Assembly: GCF_932526225.1 (NCBI RefSeq)
Contig: NC_064045.1
Location: 9,108,022-9,172,021 of the forward strand
Origin: Nematostella vectensis
Lineage: Eukaryota; Cnidaria; Anthozoa; Actiniaria; Edwardsiidae
Length of the DNA: 64,000 nt
Direction: 5' to 3'
Positions 37,201 to 47,000 of the stretch are shown in pieces. The notes beneath the pieces were generated by a model, which was not told the origin of the DNA, searched no databases, and worked only from the letters and a program-made list of their open reading frames with translations. The position numbers and the translations under genes are program-made. The first letter of the stretch is position 1; each line of letters starts with the position of its first letter.

Positions 37201-40200
37201 CTTTTATCTCGACACTTTCCGAACTAAAGTCTTATGGCTTAGTTAACGAGGCAGCGCAGTATTTTAGAAAGCGAAGAGTTATCCGTCAGCTCTAGTTTTG
37301 ACTCAGAGTCGGAGCTTCTTGAATCACAACCCGAGCTTTTGGATAGTGAATTTCATGGCTACGACGAAAGTCTCGATCCCGTCCCAAACGGGGAAGAGGC
37401 TGCTGAATACGAGCAGCAACTCCACGAGGAGAATGAGCAAGAAGAGGAGCTTCTCCGAAGATTTTCAAGGGAGCAAGATATTTCCACATGGTAGGGATTT
37501 TTATATTGTTGTTTTGATGTTTCGTAACGACCGACTGCTCATGGTGATCCAATTTTACCAGGTTCAAGTGCTCGAACTGTTCGCTCAAGTTATTAGTCAC
37601 AAAGGAAGAATGCCGATGCTGCACAGAGTTTGCAACATGCAGCGAAAAATTACAAGAAGTTGGTTTGGAGGGATGCATTGTTGACCATCCAGGATTCAGT
37701 GTGAATTGCCTCAACGAGTGGGTACTACGGACAGCAGCTGTTGGACTAAAAACAAGGAAGAAAAAATCCTATACTTCTGTCAAATCTGCAAAAAATGCAT
37801 CCGAATCTGAGTAAGTTTCTAAAGATAAAAGATCTATGTAAATATATGCTCCCACTAGCTAACAAAAAAAAAGGAGGGGAGAGGGTTTTAATTTAGGAAA
37901 ATGAAAAAGCAAGAGATACATAATGTCTTAAATCTGATCAAAAGTCAAACATATTATATTATTTCAGTATTGAAGTCCTAAAACCAAGAAGCTTTTAATG
38001 CTGATTAAGCTTATAATTTGAAAGCAAAGCATACAGTATATTTATTAATGCATCTTGACCTCTTTGAATTCACTCCAAAATCCCACACTCATTTCCTATT
38101 GTCAAAACTCCAATGCTCCCATTCCAATAACTCATTTTCAGGATGTTATTATTATTTCTTCAGATTTCTGAGGTCTGTGGCCTACAGACAATACGTGCAC
38201 CTGGTATATGAGTGTGTCGGGTGGTCAAAGAGGGCATCTCTCCCAAGTTGTGTCTACAACAAAATACGGGAAGCATTCCCTAGCAAAACATTTCAATGAT
38301 TTGAAGAGGATAAGGAGGATGCAAACTCTGAAGACATGGAGTTTGAATAGGATTTTTCTTCCTTGTTTTTATTCCAACAGCTTCTGTGCATAGTAACCAC
38401 TCGTTGTGACAATCTACACTGAGCCCTGGATGGTCAACAATACATCTCTATAAACCCACATTCTCAATTTGTTTTGCTGTTTTTGCAAGCTCTATGCAGC
38501 ATTGGTATTCTTCCTTCATGACTAATCTCTTAAGTGAACAAAGCAAGCACTTGCACCTGGTGGAATTGAGCAGTGAAACATATCCTATTTATTTCTCATT
38601 AATCAGTTTCCATGTTAGCCAAATTGCTCTGAATTGACAATTGTATGTACATATTTTCAGCTCATTCCATTATGCTGACATAAAAACAGAAATCTTAGAT
38701 CATTTGTTTATAAATAATGACCCCTCACTGCCCTAATCAACTACATGGAACACATTGGCTCTGGGAGGTATGGTCGTAGCATCTATGGGTGTGTCTTCTG
38801 CTAAAGCAGTGGGTCTATGGGGTGAGATCCTTGTGAAGTAATGGTATTGATTAGCGCATCTCCAAGTGGGGCCGGTGGGTCTACCGGGTGGGATTCTTGG
38901 AGGTGCAAGTTATCAGTTGACATGTCTCCAACTGGGGCAGGTTGGTCTATGGGGAGGGTTTCTAAGGGGGGGCATGGTTTCAGTTGGTGTGTCTTCAGCT
39001 GAGGCGGGTAGGTCCAAGGTAGAGACCGTGGAAGATGTTGTGGCAGATTCACGAGCTCGCACCTAGAAAATAATTAAGGATTGAGTTCAGAAAGCCATCA
39101 AAAGAACATACAGTCAGATAGCCAATGTAACACGTGAGAGCGAAAATATGTTTTCTCAAGGATTTCAGACATTTTGAATTAAAATACTTCCTGCTTTTAA
39201 AGAACTTCCTGCTTTTAAAAAACCTTTTTTAATTGACTAGAGTAATTTATTATCTAAAAAGAAAAAATATAAGAAAAAAAACAAATATTATTACCATTCC
39301 ACTGTCACCTGCTGTTGCTAAAAGCTCCTTAATTTCCTGTAATTGGGATATTAAACAGATTATGTAGTGAAAAATTCCGCTTTCTCCAACAGTAATCACG
39401 TAATAATAGAAAGATAGAGTGGTTTTCAAAATCCCGTTAAACAAAATTTTTTAATGTAATAGTCAAGCCAGAACAAAAGAGAACAGACATTGGAGTGTAT
39501 TAGTAGTAAATAAACTAAATAGTACTTCACGGGATTTTGAAAACCACTCTAAGACTGCGAGCTAGCCTACAAGTTAAGTACTTACTTGAATTTTAGAAAG
39601 GAAATGTTGGGGATTAGCAATAATATATGCGTGAAATCATTGTAAACATGAGTACAGGGAGAGTTGTAATAAGAAGTGAATGTAAACTATTTGATAAATA
39701 TCTGTTAAATGCAAAAGAACTGTACCTAAGAAATTATTTAGGCCGGGGAAAGGAATTTCCATGGCAGTTATTTATAAAACTCACCTTTGCTCTTTGACGC
39801 AATTCCCGGTCCGATGGTGAAGCAATGGTTTTCTTTGGTTTCCAAATTGTTGGTACGGATCCCTTTATCAAATAGCGCTTTAACTCGGACCCCTCGCCAA
39901 AGTGATAGCATTCTCTCTCGAAGTGGTCCGAGCACACAACAAAACGACCCAACGGATTGAAATTCTTCGAGTGGAGTCGTACAAAGCGTATCCACTCCGC
40001 CTTTTTTGGACCCGATTTTGGGCTCAAATGAAGGCTTTTCCCTGCTTTAGGATTGTTTTCACAATCCTGAGCAACGCATCGAGATCCGGTCATTTTAAAT
40101 GCGATAAAAGCGAAAAGTTTTATGAGTTACCTTATGTTTATCTCTTTCGAGTAAGTAAATTAGCCATGTGCTCCAAAAGCGTATTGAGTATGTGACGTCA

Positions 40201-43200
40201 CGTCCTGGTTAGTTTGACATTTTGACAGATGCAAGGTAACCAGGTCAAAGGGACACGGCAAATCAATGGCGGACGTAAACCTACAATATTTAATGAAAAT
40301 TTCTACATGGTTCCACTATCATTTACAGCAATCTGACTAGACCAGTGCTTAGATTAGGTATCTTGCTTAGGATCTAGCAAATTTACGGCTTTCTAGGCGG
40401 TTTGATCATAAGCGAACTTTAATATTATCAAGAGAAATGCACCTAATTGCATAATACACATGAGAAAAAAAATTAAGTTAAAATTAATTACTTAAAACCT
40501 CCTTCCCCACCTTAAAAGAAGGTCGCTTCCACTTCTATACTGTATGTGGTCTTAAGGTCAAACTCCCCTCTTTTCTAAAAGCCTTTGACTCTTGATGTTT
40601 CTTGTGCAGAAATGGCTTCCCCGGTATGGCTACGAGAGAGGGAATGATAACACCAAAGACTGGTTGGCAGTTGTTCCAGATAATGCAGGTACAATCCCTT
40701 GCTACTCTACGTACCTTTGGTTACTTTATCCCAAGCTTACTATGCCAGGGTGCAGACTTGCATATAAACTTTTTCAATGCCACTAAGAAAGTACTTTCAT
40801 ATTGACAGCTAGTGCTGTATATTAGGACAAATCAAATATGGATAGGTCAAAGATTCACTATAATTATTTTGAGCTGCAATAAATTAAAAATATTTGCATT
40901 GTCAAGAAATAATAATTGTAATTTTTAATGATGATGATGCAATTTTTTTACTCTTTTCCTTTATTTACATAAAGAAGGTAACTTCCAAAGTATATTTTTA
41001 CAGTTTAGTTTAGTTTAGTTTATTGGCTTTGTCACACAAACATATACTATGGTTTACAATAGGAAATAAACAAAATAAAGAAAATAAGAAACAATGTGAC
41101 GGGAGAAAAAAAACAGGGCTGGCCCCAATTGAAATTCTTTCCCAACAAATAACAAACAATAAAAATTCTAAAACGAAAATAAAAATTGAATTACATAAAT
41201 TTAAGCTCTATGAAATTATGGAGGTTGGTAAAAAGCAAGTTTCTCTAAATAGTGAGTTGTCAGCTGATTTCTGAAAGACGAAAGCGTAGTGCAAGATTTC
41301 ATGAGTGAAGGAACACTATTCCAAAGTTTGACAGATCTAGGGAAATACGAATTCCTGAAATAATTTTGGTTGTGAGTGGAAAAACAATAAGTTTTTTGTT
41401 TGTTTTGTTTTAGAAGGAAAATATATAATCTTGTGAAGTAGATATCCTAATTCAACCCTGAGGTTTTCTTATTAGTTGCCAGTCTTAAGATGTAGTCCAT
41501 TTTAAATTTTTATATTCTTTACAAGAAATGTGTTTGATGGCATGGTTCAAAATCTAACATGTTAACCCCTTCCAGATCCTTTTGAGGACCAATTTGAGAA
41601 GAGACTGGAAAAGAAGAAAGAGCGAATAGCTAAGAATGAGTACCAGAGACTGAGAAACATTGCAAAGCACAAGAAAGTAAAAGGTTTGTATGCATAAGTT
41701 TATGACACATTAAAGACTTGATTCACACACACATTATGTTATCCCTTATATTCCAGTGGCTGACAGAAATTTAAAGCCCTCCCTAAAACAAAGTAAAGAC
41801 CAGGTATGTATGTTTTACCACCAGTTTTTCCAGACAAAAATAAAAGCCACAAGTCACAAGTCTGCCTCTCTGTGTTTCACCTTGTGAGCCACACTTGCCA
41901 CAAGATATTTTCTGATACAGAAATCCCTCTCTAAGAGGATTATTGGCGGGGATGGTCAGAATTAAGGACCAACATAGCTTAAAATTGTGTGCTTAAATGC
42001 CTCTTAATTTAAAGAAGTGTCCTGCAAAATACAATTTCAGGAAGGGAGTTCCACTGACAAGCCTGTACCCAGGATTTTTCATGGAGGGGTGCGAAATTCG
42101 AAAAAGTGGACCAATTTTTTCAAGGGGGAGGAAAGGAGTTCTCTGATAAAAATCTAACCACCTCCGAAAGAACAAAAAGGGATTTTTTTTATGCATTTGC
42201 AGTATCTCCACAGGACATTTATTGTCGGATTTGGCTACATACTAGAGTGATCTAGCTTATGATTTTTTAGTTTTGACAAATAGCACGTCTATTGACATTC
42301 AAAAGTGGACTTTTGGCGGTTGTGTGTGTGTGGGGGGGACATTCGCACCCCCTGCACCCCCTGGGTACGGGCCTGACTGACTTGTAGCTCTTTCTGATTC
42401 TGCCTCTGTGTTTCAACTTGTGACTCCAGACTGGTTATCCTTGTATAAGTATACTCTTAGTTTGTTGTGCTAGTGTAACTAGTGTTTTTCTACTGTCTCT
42501 GAATTCTACACTTAAACCCTCTGTCAAGGGATGCCATAATGTGGGAATTAGGCGGGGGTGGCTGGAAGACGGAGGAATTGCCTGCAACTATTCCCAGGGG
42601 TGCCTTTCCTGTTTGTCACCCCTGAGCTCTTGACCCAACTAAATACACAAAGTTACAAAGGAATTGTAAATTAACACATACATGCATATCTCAAATACTC
42701 TATCCTAAGTCAATGTTCTTTTAAAATTTGGCACAAAATCTCGCATTAACGCCGCATTGTCACCAGTTTACTTCCGATCGATTACCTCATAATATCCGAT
42801 GATTTTTTAACGGAAAACGCGAAAAATATTTCAAAATATTGAAAGCAGTGTGTCTATTGGAAGTTCTTTTGAGGATGTGATTGATAATTTTGAGCGGATG
42901 GCCTGTTCAATATTTCGGATTCTAATAGATTCTTTTGTCTTTTAACGGTTGAGGTTTCCGTCGGACCTCCGGAAGTAAACTGGTGACAATGCGGCTTTAA
43001 AGGTAGGGTAATACGAGCAGGAAAATCATACAACTTTTGTGGCAGCACTGCTGCGAAAAAAGTTGGTTAGTGAAGTTGCACGTCTTACTACAGGTGAACC
43101 AACTTTTGACGCAGCAATTTTTTGGTTGCAATTTTGCTGCATAAAGAACAAGTTTGCTGCAGAAAGTAGAAGATGGTTCTACTTTTTGCAGCAAAACTCG

Positions 43201-45547
43201 GAGAGGTTTGTGACCTCAAGCATACGCAAGCAGTTGCATTAGCGTTTGTGATTGGTTGAATGAAAGTCACACATCAGAGCAAAAAATGGTGGATCAACAG
43301 CAAGAACCAGTCTATCCTTCGCTGCAACAAAAGTTCGCTCGCCAGTAGAAAAATGTGCAACATTGCTTTTGAATGATTTTTGCATATGCTTCCACAAAAG
43401 TTGCATAATTTAACTGCTCGTATTAGCGTACCTTAAAATATGTTTTGTTTACAGACAGATGAACACAAAGAAGTTTGGCTCTTAACTTTGACATATCCTA
43501 GATAGCCTTTCTTATGAAACATACTATCCCATTTACTTAGGTTGTCTATGAGAGAGTTAAGGTTTTTTTTTTATGAGGGTTAGCTGTGTTATTTACACCC
43601 ATACATAATCTCCAACAGATCATGGCAGCTATTGGTGCAACTCGTAAAGCCACTGCATCGGTTGGAAAATTTACAGAAAAATTGGTAAGTTCAGTTTTTA
43701 GACAAAATGTTCAATTTCGTGATAAGTGACACAAAAAAGTGACACAAAAAAAGTTTTTTCACCTTGTATCACCACTGCTGCTTTAACCTAATATTTAAAT
43801 GCGTGTTTTGTTTAAGGCAAAAGAAAAAGTACCAAAGAAGGCTGAGGGAAGAAAAAGAAAGGTTTGGACGAGTGTTATTTCTTCTACTGGTATCTCAAAG
43901 AGGGGTTTGAGGATGTGTCCTCCATTCCTTTTGATTTTTAAAAAACATCAAAGATGCAGTGTTTTCATTCACGTTGTAGACTTTAAGAAGACAAGACAAT
44001 TTATTTATAAATCTCGTAAATTATCTCGTTTCAGTTTGATGCTGTTGCAGGGGAATATTCTTCGGAGAAAACCAAAACCCTCGAAGTGGTTGAAAAAATG
44101 CTGAAGAAGGGCCCAGTGCTTGACATTAACAAAGTAAGTATGTTTTTATTTCAGGAAAACAAATGTTTAAACAGATTTGGATGTGTGCAGTAGAGATGGC
44201 TGCACATTATTCTAGGTATTCTCTTTTGTGTAGTATTGGGCTACCTGTAGTAGCAGAGGGACTGGGGGCGAGTAAGATGGCGGCCTCCTAGAGCGATTGG
44301 ACTACGATTGTATGGTAGCACCTTAGAGTATCTTAGACACAATAAACGTCTTACTACATTTTGTTTTATATGCAGTATAAAGAAGGCTAATGTAAAACAT
44401 ATATTTTTTTTTAAATTAAAACATCCATTTTCAAGAACTTCAGAACTGTCTCGGTATTACTTTGTTGTTTACATGATATAAGAGGATAATTGTGTTATTG
44501 TGTATTTTCTTCAGGCCGTCAGTAAAGTGTCTGCCGAACAGCCCAGGTAATAAAAATGAAACTAAGCAAAAATAGCCAGAAATGTGAGAATCCTTTAAAC
44601 AGGAGGTTCAGCTATATAATGGAAAGCTCCTCCCACTCCCGGGCTTGAATTTGCAATTATAATCAGAACACTGCCAAGCTAGTAGTCACAAATTATAAGT
44701 CTTCTGTAAAATTGCTTATCTCTGAGCTTAAGTCGGTTGGAATAAAACTATTTTTGCACTGGCAACAAGACAGTTATTGATTGATAAATTAGCGATTTGT
44801 TGACCACTCACGTTTTTGGTGAAAAATTAATTTGCACTATCCATAATCTAACGCATGTGCAAAAAATAATTTTCGCGTTGTGATAAAAATGCCCGAATTT
44901 CAGCTTAATAAAGCATTATTTTACTACAAGGGGCCGACCATTTGACTTTTGAGGGGGCGGGGCTTTAATATCCTACACCAATTGGTGGACGAAAAAAATA
45001 TCCTGCATCGGTAAAAAAAAATTGCACGCCAAATATCCTGCGCACCCAAAAAAGCCCCCCTCCCCCCTCAAAAGTCGAATGGTCGGCCCCTATATAAGAA
45101 TATTTTAGGTGGACAAGTCTAGGGATTCTATTTAAATTGGATTAGAATATGAAATTTGAATTTAGCGCTCAGATTGATAACTGATTGTCCTTGAGCAAGG
45201 GGATGGGAAGAGCTTTCCCTTTTATAGCGGAACCTCGTGTTTAAAAGCAGTTTAAAGGACTATTTTGGGCTATTTTGTGTGTATGTGTGTTGGGGGACGG
45301 GGGGCTAAGCCTTAGTTATTTTTTTATTCACTAGTAGGGGGAGCTGGGATGGGGGCTTAGATATCGTACAAAAGAAAATAGTTCGGTCGTAAAGTCTTTT
45401 CACCGTTAATGTTATTCCAGAGCAAACTTTTCCGCAAAGAAAACTGGAGGGAAGAAAAAAGGCGGGAAAGGCCGGCCACTGTCAACACAGAAGAAAGGCA
45501 AGGCTCGACAAGGTGGAGGAAAAGGCGGGAAAAAACCTCGGAAATGA
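34290..45547 (+). CDS. RRS1: RRS1, ribosome biogenesis regulatory protein, complete 13-exon gene
   Basis: RRS1 acts with RPF2 to load the 5S RNP onto nucleolar pre-60S particles. Exons: 34290-34441, 34604-34715, 35875-35913, 36071-36121, 36632-36682, 40610-40688, 41576-41683, 41757-41803, 43619-43684, 43817-43861, 44035-44133, 44515-44546, 45421-45547. All phases join to give about 335 residues (human about 365). Conserved stretches: LARENTQLLFNEIWKLPTER, PAPTTVIPREKPVPKPKPLT, RWEEYAKLKGIKKKKRERK, WLPRYGYERGNDNTKDWL, NADPFEDQFEKRLEKKKERI and RLRNIAKHKK. The C-terminal tail is Lys/Gly-rich, as is usual for this nucleolar protein. The start is placed at MADGVVDVDAVLKE rather than at an in-frame upstream ATG (34233), because the downstream one matches the family length and mirrors the VPS35L start. 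Introns carry several TTAA-flanked elements. Intron 5 contains a 3.5-kb element with two genes. The C-terminal tail varies among animals and its exact end is the least certain part. Confidence 0.94.
34850..35499. mobile_element. TTAA-flanked inverted-repeat element, 650 bp, in RRS1 intron 2
   Basis: TTAA occurs at 34846-34849 and 35500-35503. The inner ends are inverted repeats: GGTAATTCCCTTGAA on the left and its exact complement TTCAAGGGAATTACC on the right. Inside are two related blocks (GGGGTTACCGACCTCGTTTT near 34948 and GGGGTAACGGACTTCGTTTT near 35328). No coding capacity was seen. TTAA target duplication fits the piggyBac or Kolobok classes of cut-and-paste elements; without a transposase the class cannot be assigned. 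Confidence 0.8.
37243..38299 (+). CDS. Free-standing P2X7 C-terminal (ballast-like) zinc-domain protein, start unresolved
   Basis: Three exons: up to 37490, then 37562-37810 and 38164-38299, joined in phase. The N-terminal part is acidic and Ser/Glu-rich (ELSVSSSFDSESELL, EEENEQ-like). Next comes a Cys/His zinc-domain signature: WFKCSNC, EECRCCTEF, EGCIVDHPGF, NCLNEWVL, a basic linker, then FLRSVAYRQYVHLVYECVGW and LPSCVYNKIREAFPS at the end. This order is that of the cytoplasmic C-terminal domain of the P2X7 receptor, here without any channel part; such domains occur as separate proteins in invertebrates and their function is unknown. The open frame begins after two in-frame stops (37225, 37240); an ATG at 37168 in the same frame is cut off by them. 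Either a 5' exon is spliced to an acceptor near 37267, or the copy is inactivated. It lies inside the TTAA-flanked element, convergent with the THAP gene. Confidence 0.78.
38913..40093 (-). CDS. THAP-domain DNA-binding protein inside the TTAA element
   Basis: Exons 39785-40093, 39295-39336 and 38913-39062 join in phase to give about 166 residues. Residues 1-87 form a THAP zinc finger (C2CH): MTGSRCVAQDC with CX4C at 6 and 11, AEWIRFVR, the CSDHF pair (Cys54, His57), the basic ELKRYLIKGSVPTIW and a closing KPKK. THAP domains bind DNA and are shared by animal regulators and by P- and Kolobok-type transposases. Here no catalytic transposase region follows; the rest is a short basic/Ala linker (RELRQRAK, EIKELLATAG) and a Thr/Ser/Pro tail. 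In exon 3 a different frame stays open further, through a Pro/Asp repeat (DQPAPVGD, DPPAPLGD), so the C-terminal frame is uncertain. The ATG lies about 90 bp inside the conserved right-end block of the host element. Confidence 0.82.
39416..39550. mobile_element. Small inverted-repeat element within the THAP gene
   Basis: The arms 39416-39437 and 39529-39550 are perfect 22-bp inverted repeats (AGAGTGGTTTTCAAAATCCC and two more bases) separated by 91 bp. This 135-bp structure sits between THAP exons 39785-40093 and 39295-39336. It looks like a MITE that inserted into the larger element. No clear target duplication is visible. Confidence 0.72.
42058..42375. mobile_element. Inverted-repeat element with 5-bp target duplication, RRS1 intron 8
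   Basis: The left end is CAAGCCTGTACCCAGGATTT and the right end, read inward, is CAGGCCCGTACCCAGGGGGT. ACTGA flanks it on both sides (42053-42057 and 42376-42380). It is about 318 bp, noncoding, and contains a GT-rich stretch near 42320. The CAGGCCYGTACCCAGG end resembles small hAT-like elements of invertebrates, but the 5-bp duplication is shorter than the usual 8, so the class is open. Confidence 0.7.
42750..42996. mobile_element. TTAA-flanked 245-bp MITE family, copy A (RRS1 intron 8)
   Basis: TTAA occurs at 42746-42749 and 42997-43000. The termini CGCCGCATTGTCACCAGTTT and the inverted AAACTGGTGACAATGCGGCT form inverted repeats of about 28 bp. The middle shares CGAAAAATATTTCAAAATAT with copies B (46530-46772) and C (48788-49032). 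No coding capacity. Confidence 0.88.
43001..43432. mobile_element. Second TTAA element abutting copy A, about 430 bp
   Basis: It begins directly after the TTAA that closes copy A (42997-43000) and ends before TTAA at 43433-43436. The inverted ends are AGGTAGGGTAATACGAGCAG (left) and GGTACGCTAATACGAGCAG (right, read inward). The match continues to a CAACTTTTGTGG block and its complement for about 45 bp. It contains several TTTTGCAGCA-type words. Noncoding as far as seen. Confidence 0.78.
44929..45091. mobile_element. Short MITE with GGGGCCGACCATT ends, RRS1 intron 12
   Basis: The ends AGGGGCCGACCATTTGACTT and the inverted AAGTCGAATGGTCGGCCCCT flank a 163-bp element. It has two internal AATATCCTGC words and C-rich/G-rich arms (TTTTGAGGGGG and CCCCCTCAAAA). 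It lies between RRS1 exons 44515-44546 and 45421-45547. No clear target duplication beyond possible TA. Confidence 0.8.
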
Positions 45548-47000
45548 TAAGAAATTCATATTAGATTGTTGTAATGATTGGCATCGACCTACGAGGATGA
45601 ACAAATAGGAAGGCTTAATCCAGATAGCAATGGAAAGACTGGATCAAACAACCAATACGAAGAAACACAGGGCTGTCTTCCAGTCTCCCGGGTTTGATCA
45701 AACAAAGAATGGAATCTTTGGTCATCAGTGGAGAGAATTCAAAAAGTAAATTTAAAATTCTGTCAATTCAGAAGTCATAATTTATTCAATCTTGTCTGGT
45801 ACTCGATCTGTCTGACTTCTCTGCTTCTTGGTCCTTTTTGTGATTTTATTAAAAAAGCTAGAGTCGCGAGAGAAAACAGCAGGAGTGACACTATTTGCGG
45901 GGGGAGGGGCAGGATCGAAGCCAGGAAAATCGATGGGAAAGATATGGGATCCAGCTGCATACTACAGAAACATTTTTGCATAACGCCAACTGTGTACCAG
46001 ACAGGGAAACGGTACTGAACTGGTAGTCTACTTGAACAATTTAGGGTTATTTTGTATTAGTTGTGAACATAAACAAGATGGGAGAGCAACGGATCCCAAA
46101 TGCTTTTTATTTGAACTATCTTTTATATGCCACAGAACTTTATACAATCATTTATCAATACTATTATAGAATAGTTTATCACTTTACCTATAATTTTTCT
46201 GTACAATGTTTGTGATGGAGTGAACCATTGCTTCTTTTTTCGGGAGGTATTTTAAAATATAAATAACGATATGACTACTATGAAACCTGCATTGATTTGA
46301 ATGCGATAGTACGACCCACATGATATTACATCGTAACTCAAAGGATTGATTTGTACAAAATATACTTTAGTGGTTCAAAAACTTCCACAAACTCGAATAT
46401 AAACATTTTATTTTATTTTGCTGCATTATGTGTAGCATTTCGCGATGTCTTTAGAGCGCGATGATAAATATCGCAGACATGATAACACAAAACCTTACAC
46501 TCTAGAAATTGTATTGACATAAATATTAAAGCCCCATTGTCACCAGTTTACTTCCGGTAGATTACGTTACAATTTCCGATGATTTAACGGAAACTCGAAA
46601 AATATTTCAAAATATTGAAAGCAGTGTGTATATTGCAAGTTTCTTCGAGGATGTGATTGATAATTTAGAGCGGATGGCATGTTAAATATCTCGGATTTTA
46701 ATAGATTCTTTTGTCTTTTAACGGTTGAGGTTTGCGTCGGACCTCCGGAAGTGAACTGGTGACAATGCGGCTTTAATGCTATATCTAGGTGCGCCATCAG
46801 GATTGTGGGATAGTTTGGCAAATGACCCAAACCCATACCCCTTATGGAACCAGTCTTGGTCGTTTTAAAAATGAAACACAAATCAACTCATTACCGTAAA
46901 CAACATAGTTCTGCAATCTCCCCCCTCGGAGCTTCGCAGTACACGTGTTTTAATTGACGATGACACACAACACGGTTGTCTATTAAGGAGGACTACATAG
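45548..47000. other. Convergent intergenic region between RRS1 and the SUN gene
   Basis: RRS1 (plus) and the SUN gene (minus) end tail to tail here, so the interval should hold both 3' UTRs. An AATATA/AATAAA-like context lies near 46260 and 46385. One TTAA-flanked MITE (copy B, 46530-46772) is present. Short frames at 45728-46018 and 46567-46881 show no family signature; the second overlaps the MITE. Confidence 0.6.
46530..46772. mobile_element. TTAA-flanked MITE family, copy B
   Basis: TTAA occurs at 46526-46529 and 46773-46776. The ends are AGCCCCATTGTCACCAGTTT and its inverted counterpart. The interior is collinear with copy A at about 90 percent by eye and in the same orientation. Length 243 bp, noncoding. 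Confidence 0.88.

Larger units (their letters stand above)
36920..40418. mobile_element. 3.5-kb TTAA-flanked element carrying P2X7-C-domain and THAP genes
   Basis: TTAA occurs at 36916-36919 and 40419-40422. The ends are inverted: left AGTCCGCTTATGACCA, right (read inward) AGTTCGCTTATGATCA, 14 of 16 identical. Two further inverted blocks lie at matching depth: TTTACGTCCGCCATTG at about 37067-37082, complement at about 40267-40282; and ACGTCACATACTCAATACGC at about 37135-37154, complement at about 40181-40200. This implies decayed terminal repeats of about 240 bp. Between them are two convergent genes starting just inside the ends. The element fills almost all of RRS1 intron 5. No recognised transposase catalytic domain is present. 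TTAA targets and THAP domains are both known for Kolobok-type transposons, so this is a candidate relative or non-autonomous derivative. Class assignment is inference. Confidence 0.8.

Noticed and set aside
41000-41570. Possible retroelement remnant in RRS1 intron 6 (TTTAGTTTAGTTTAG start, A-rich middle)
   Set aside because: The composition is suggestive of a decayed LINE tail, but no reverse-transcriptase motif could be read.
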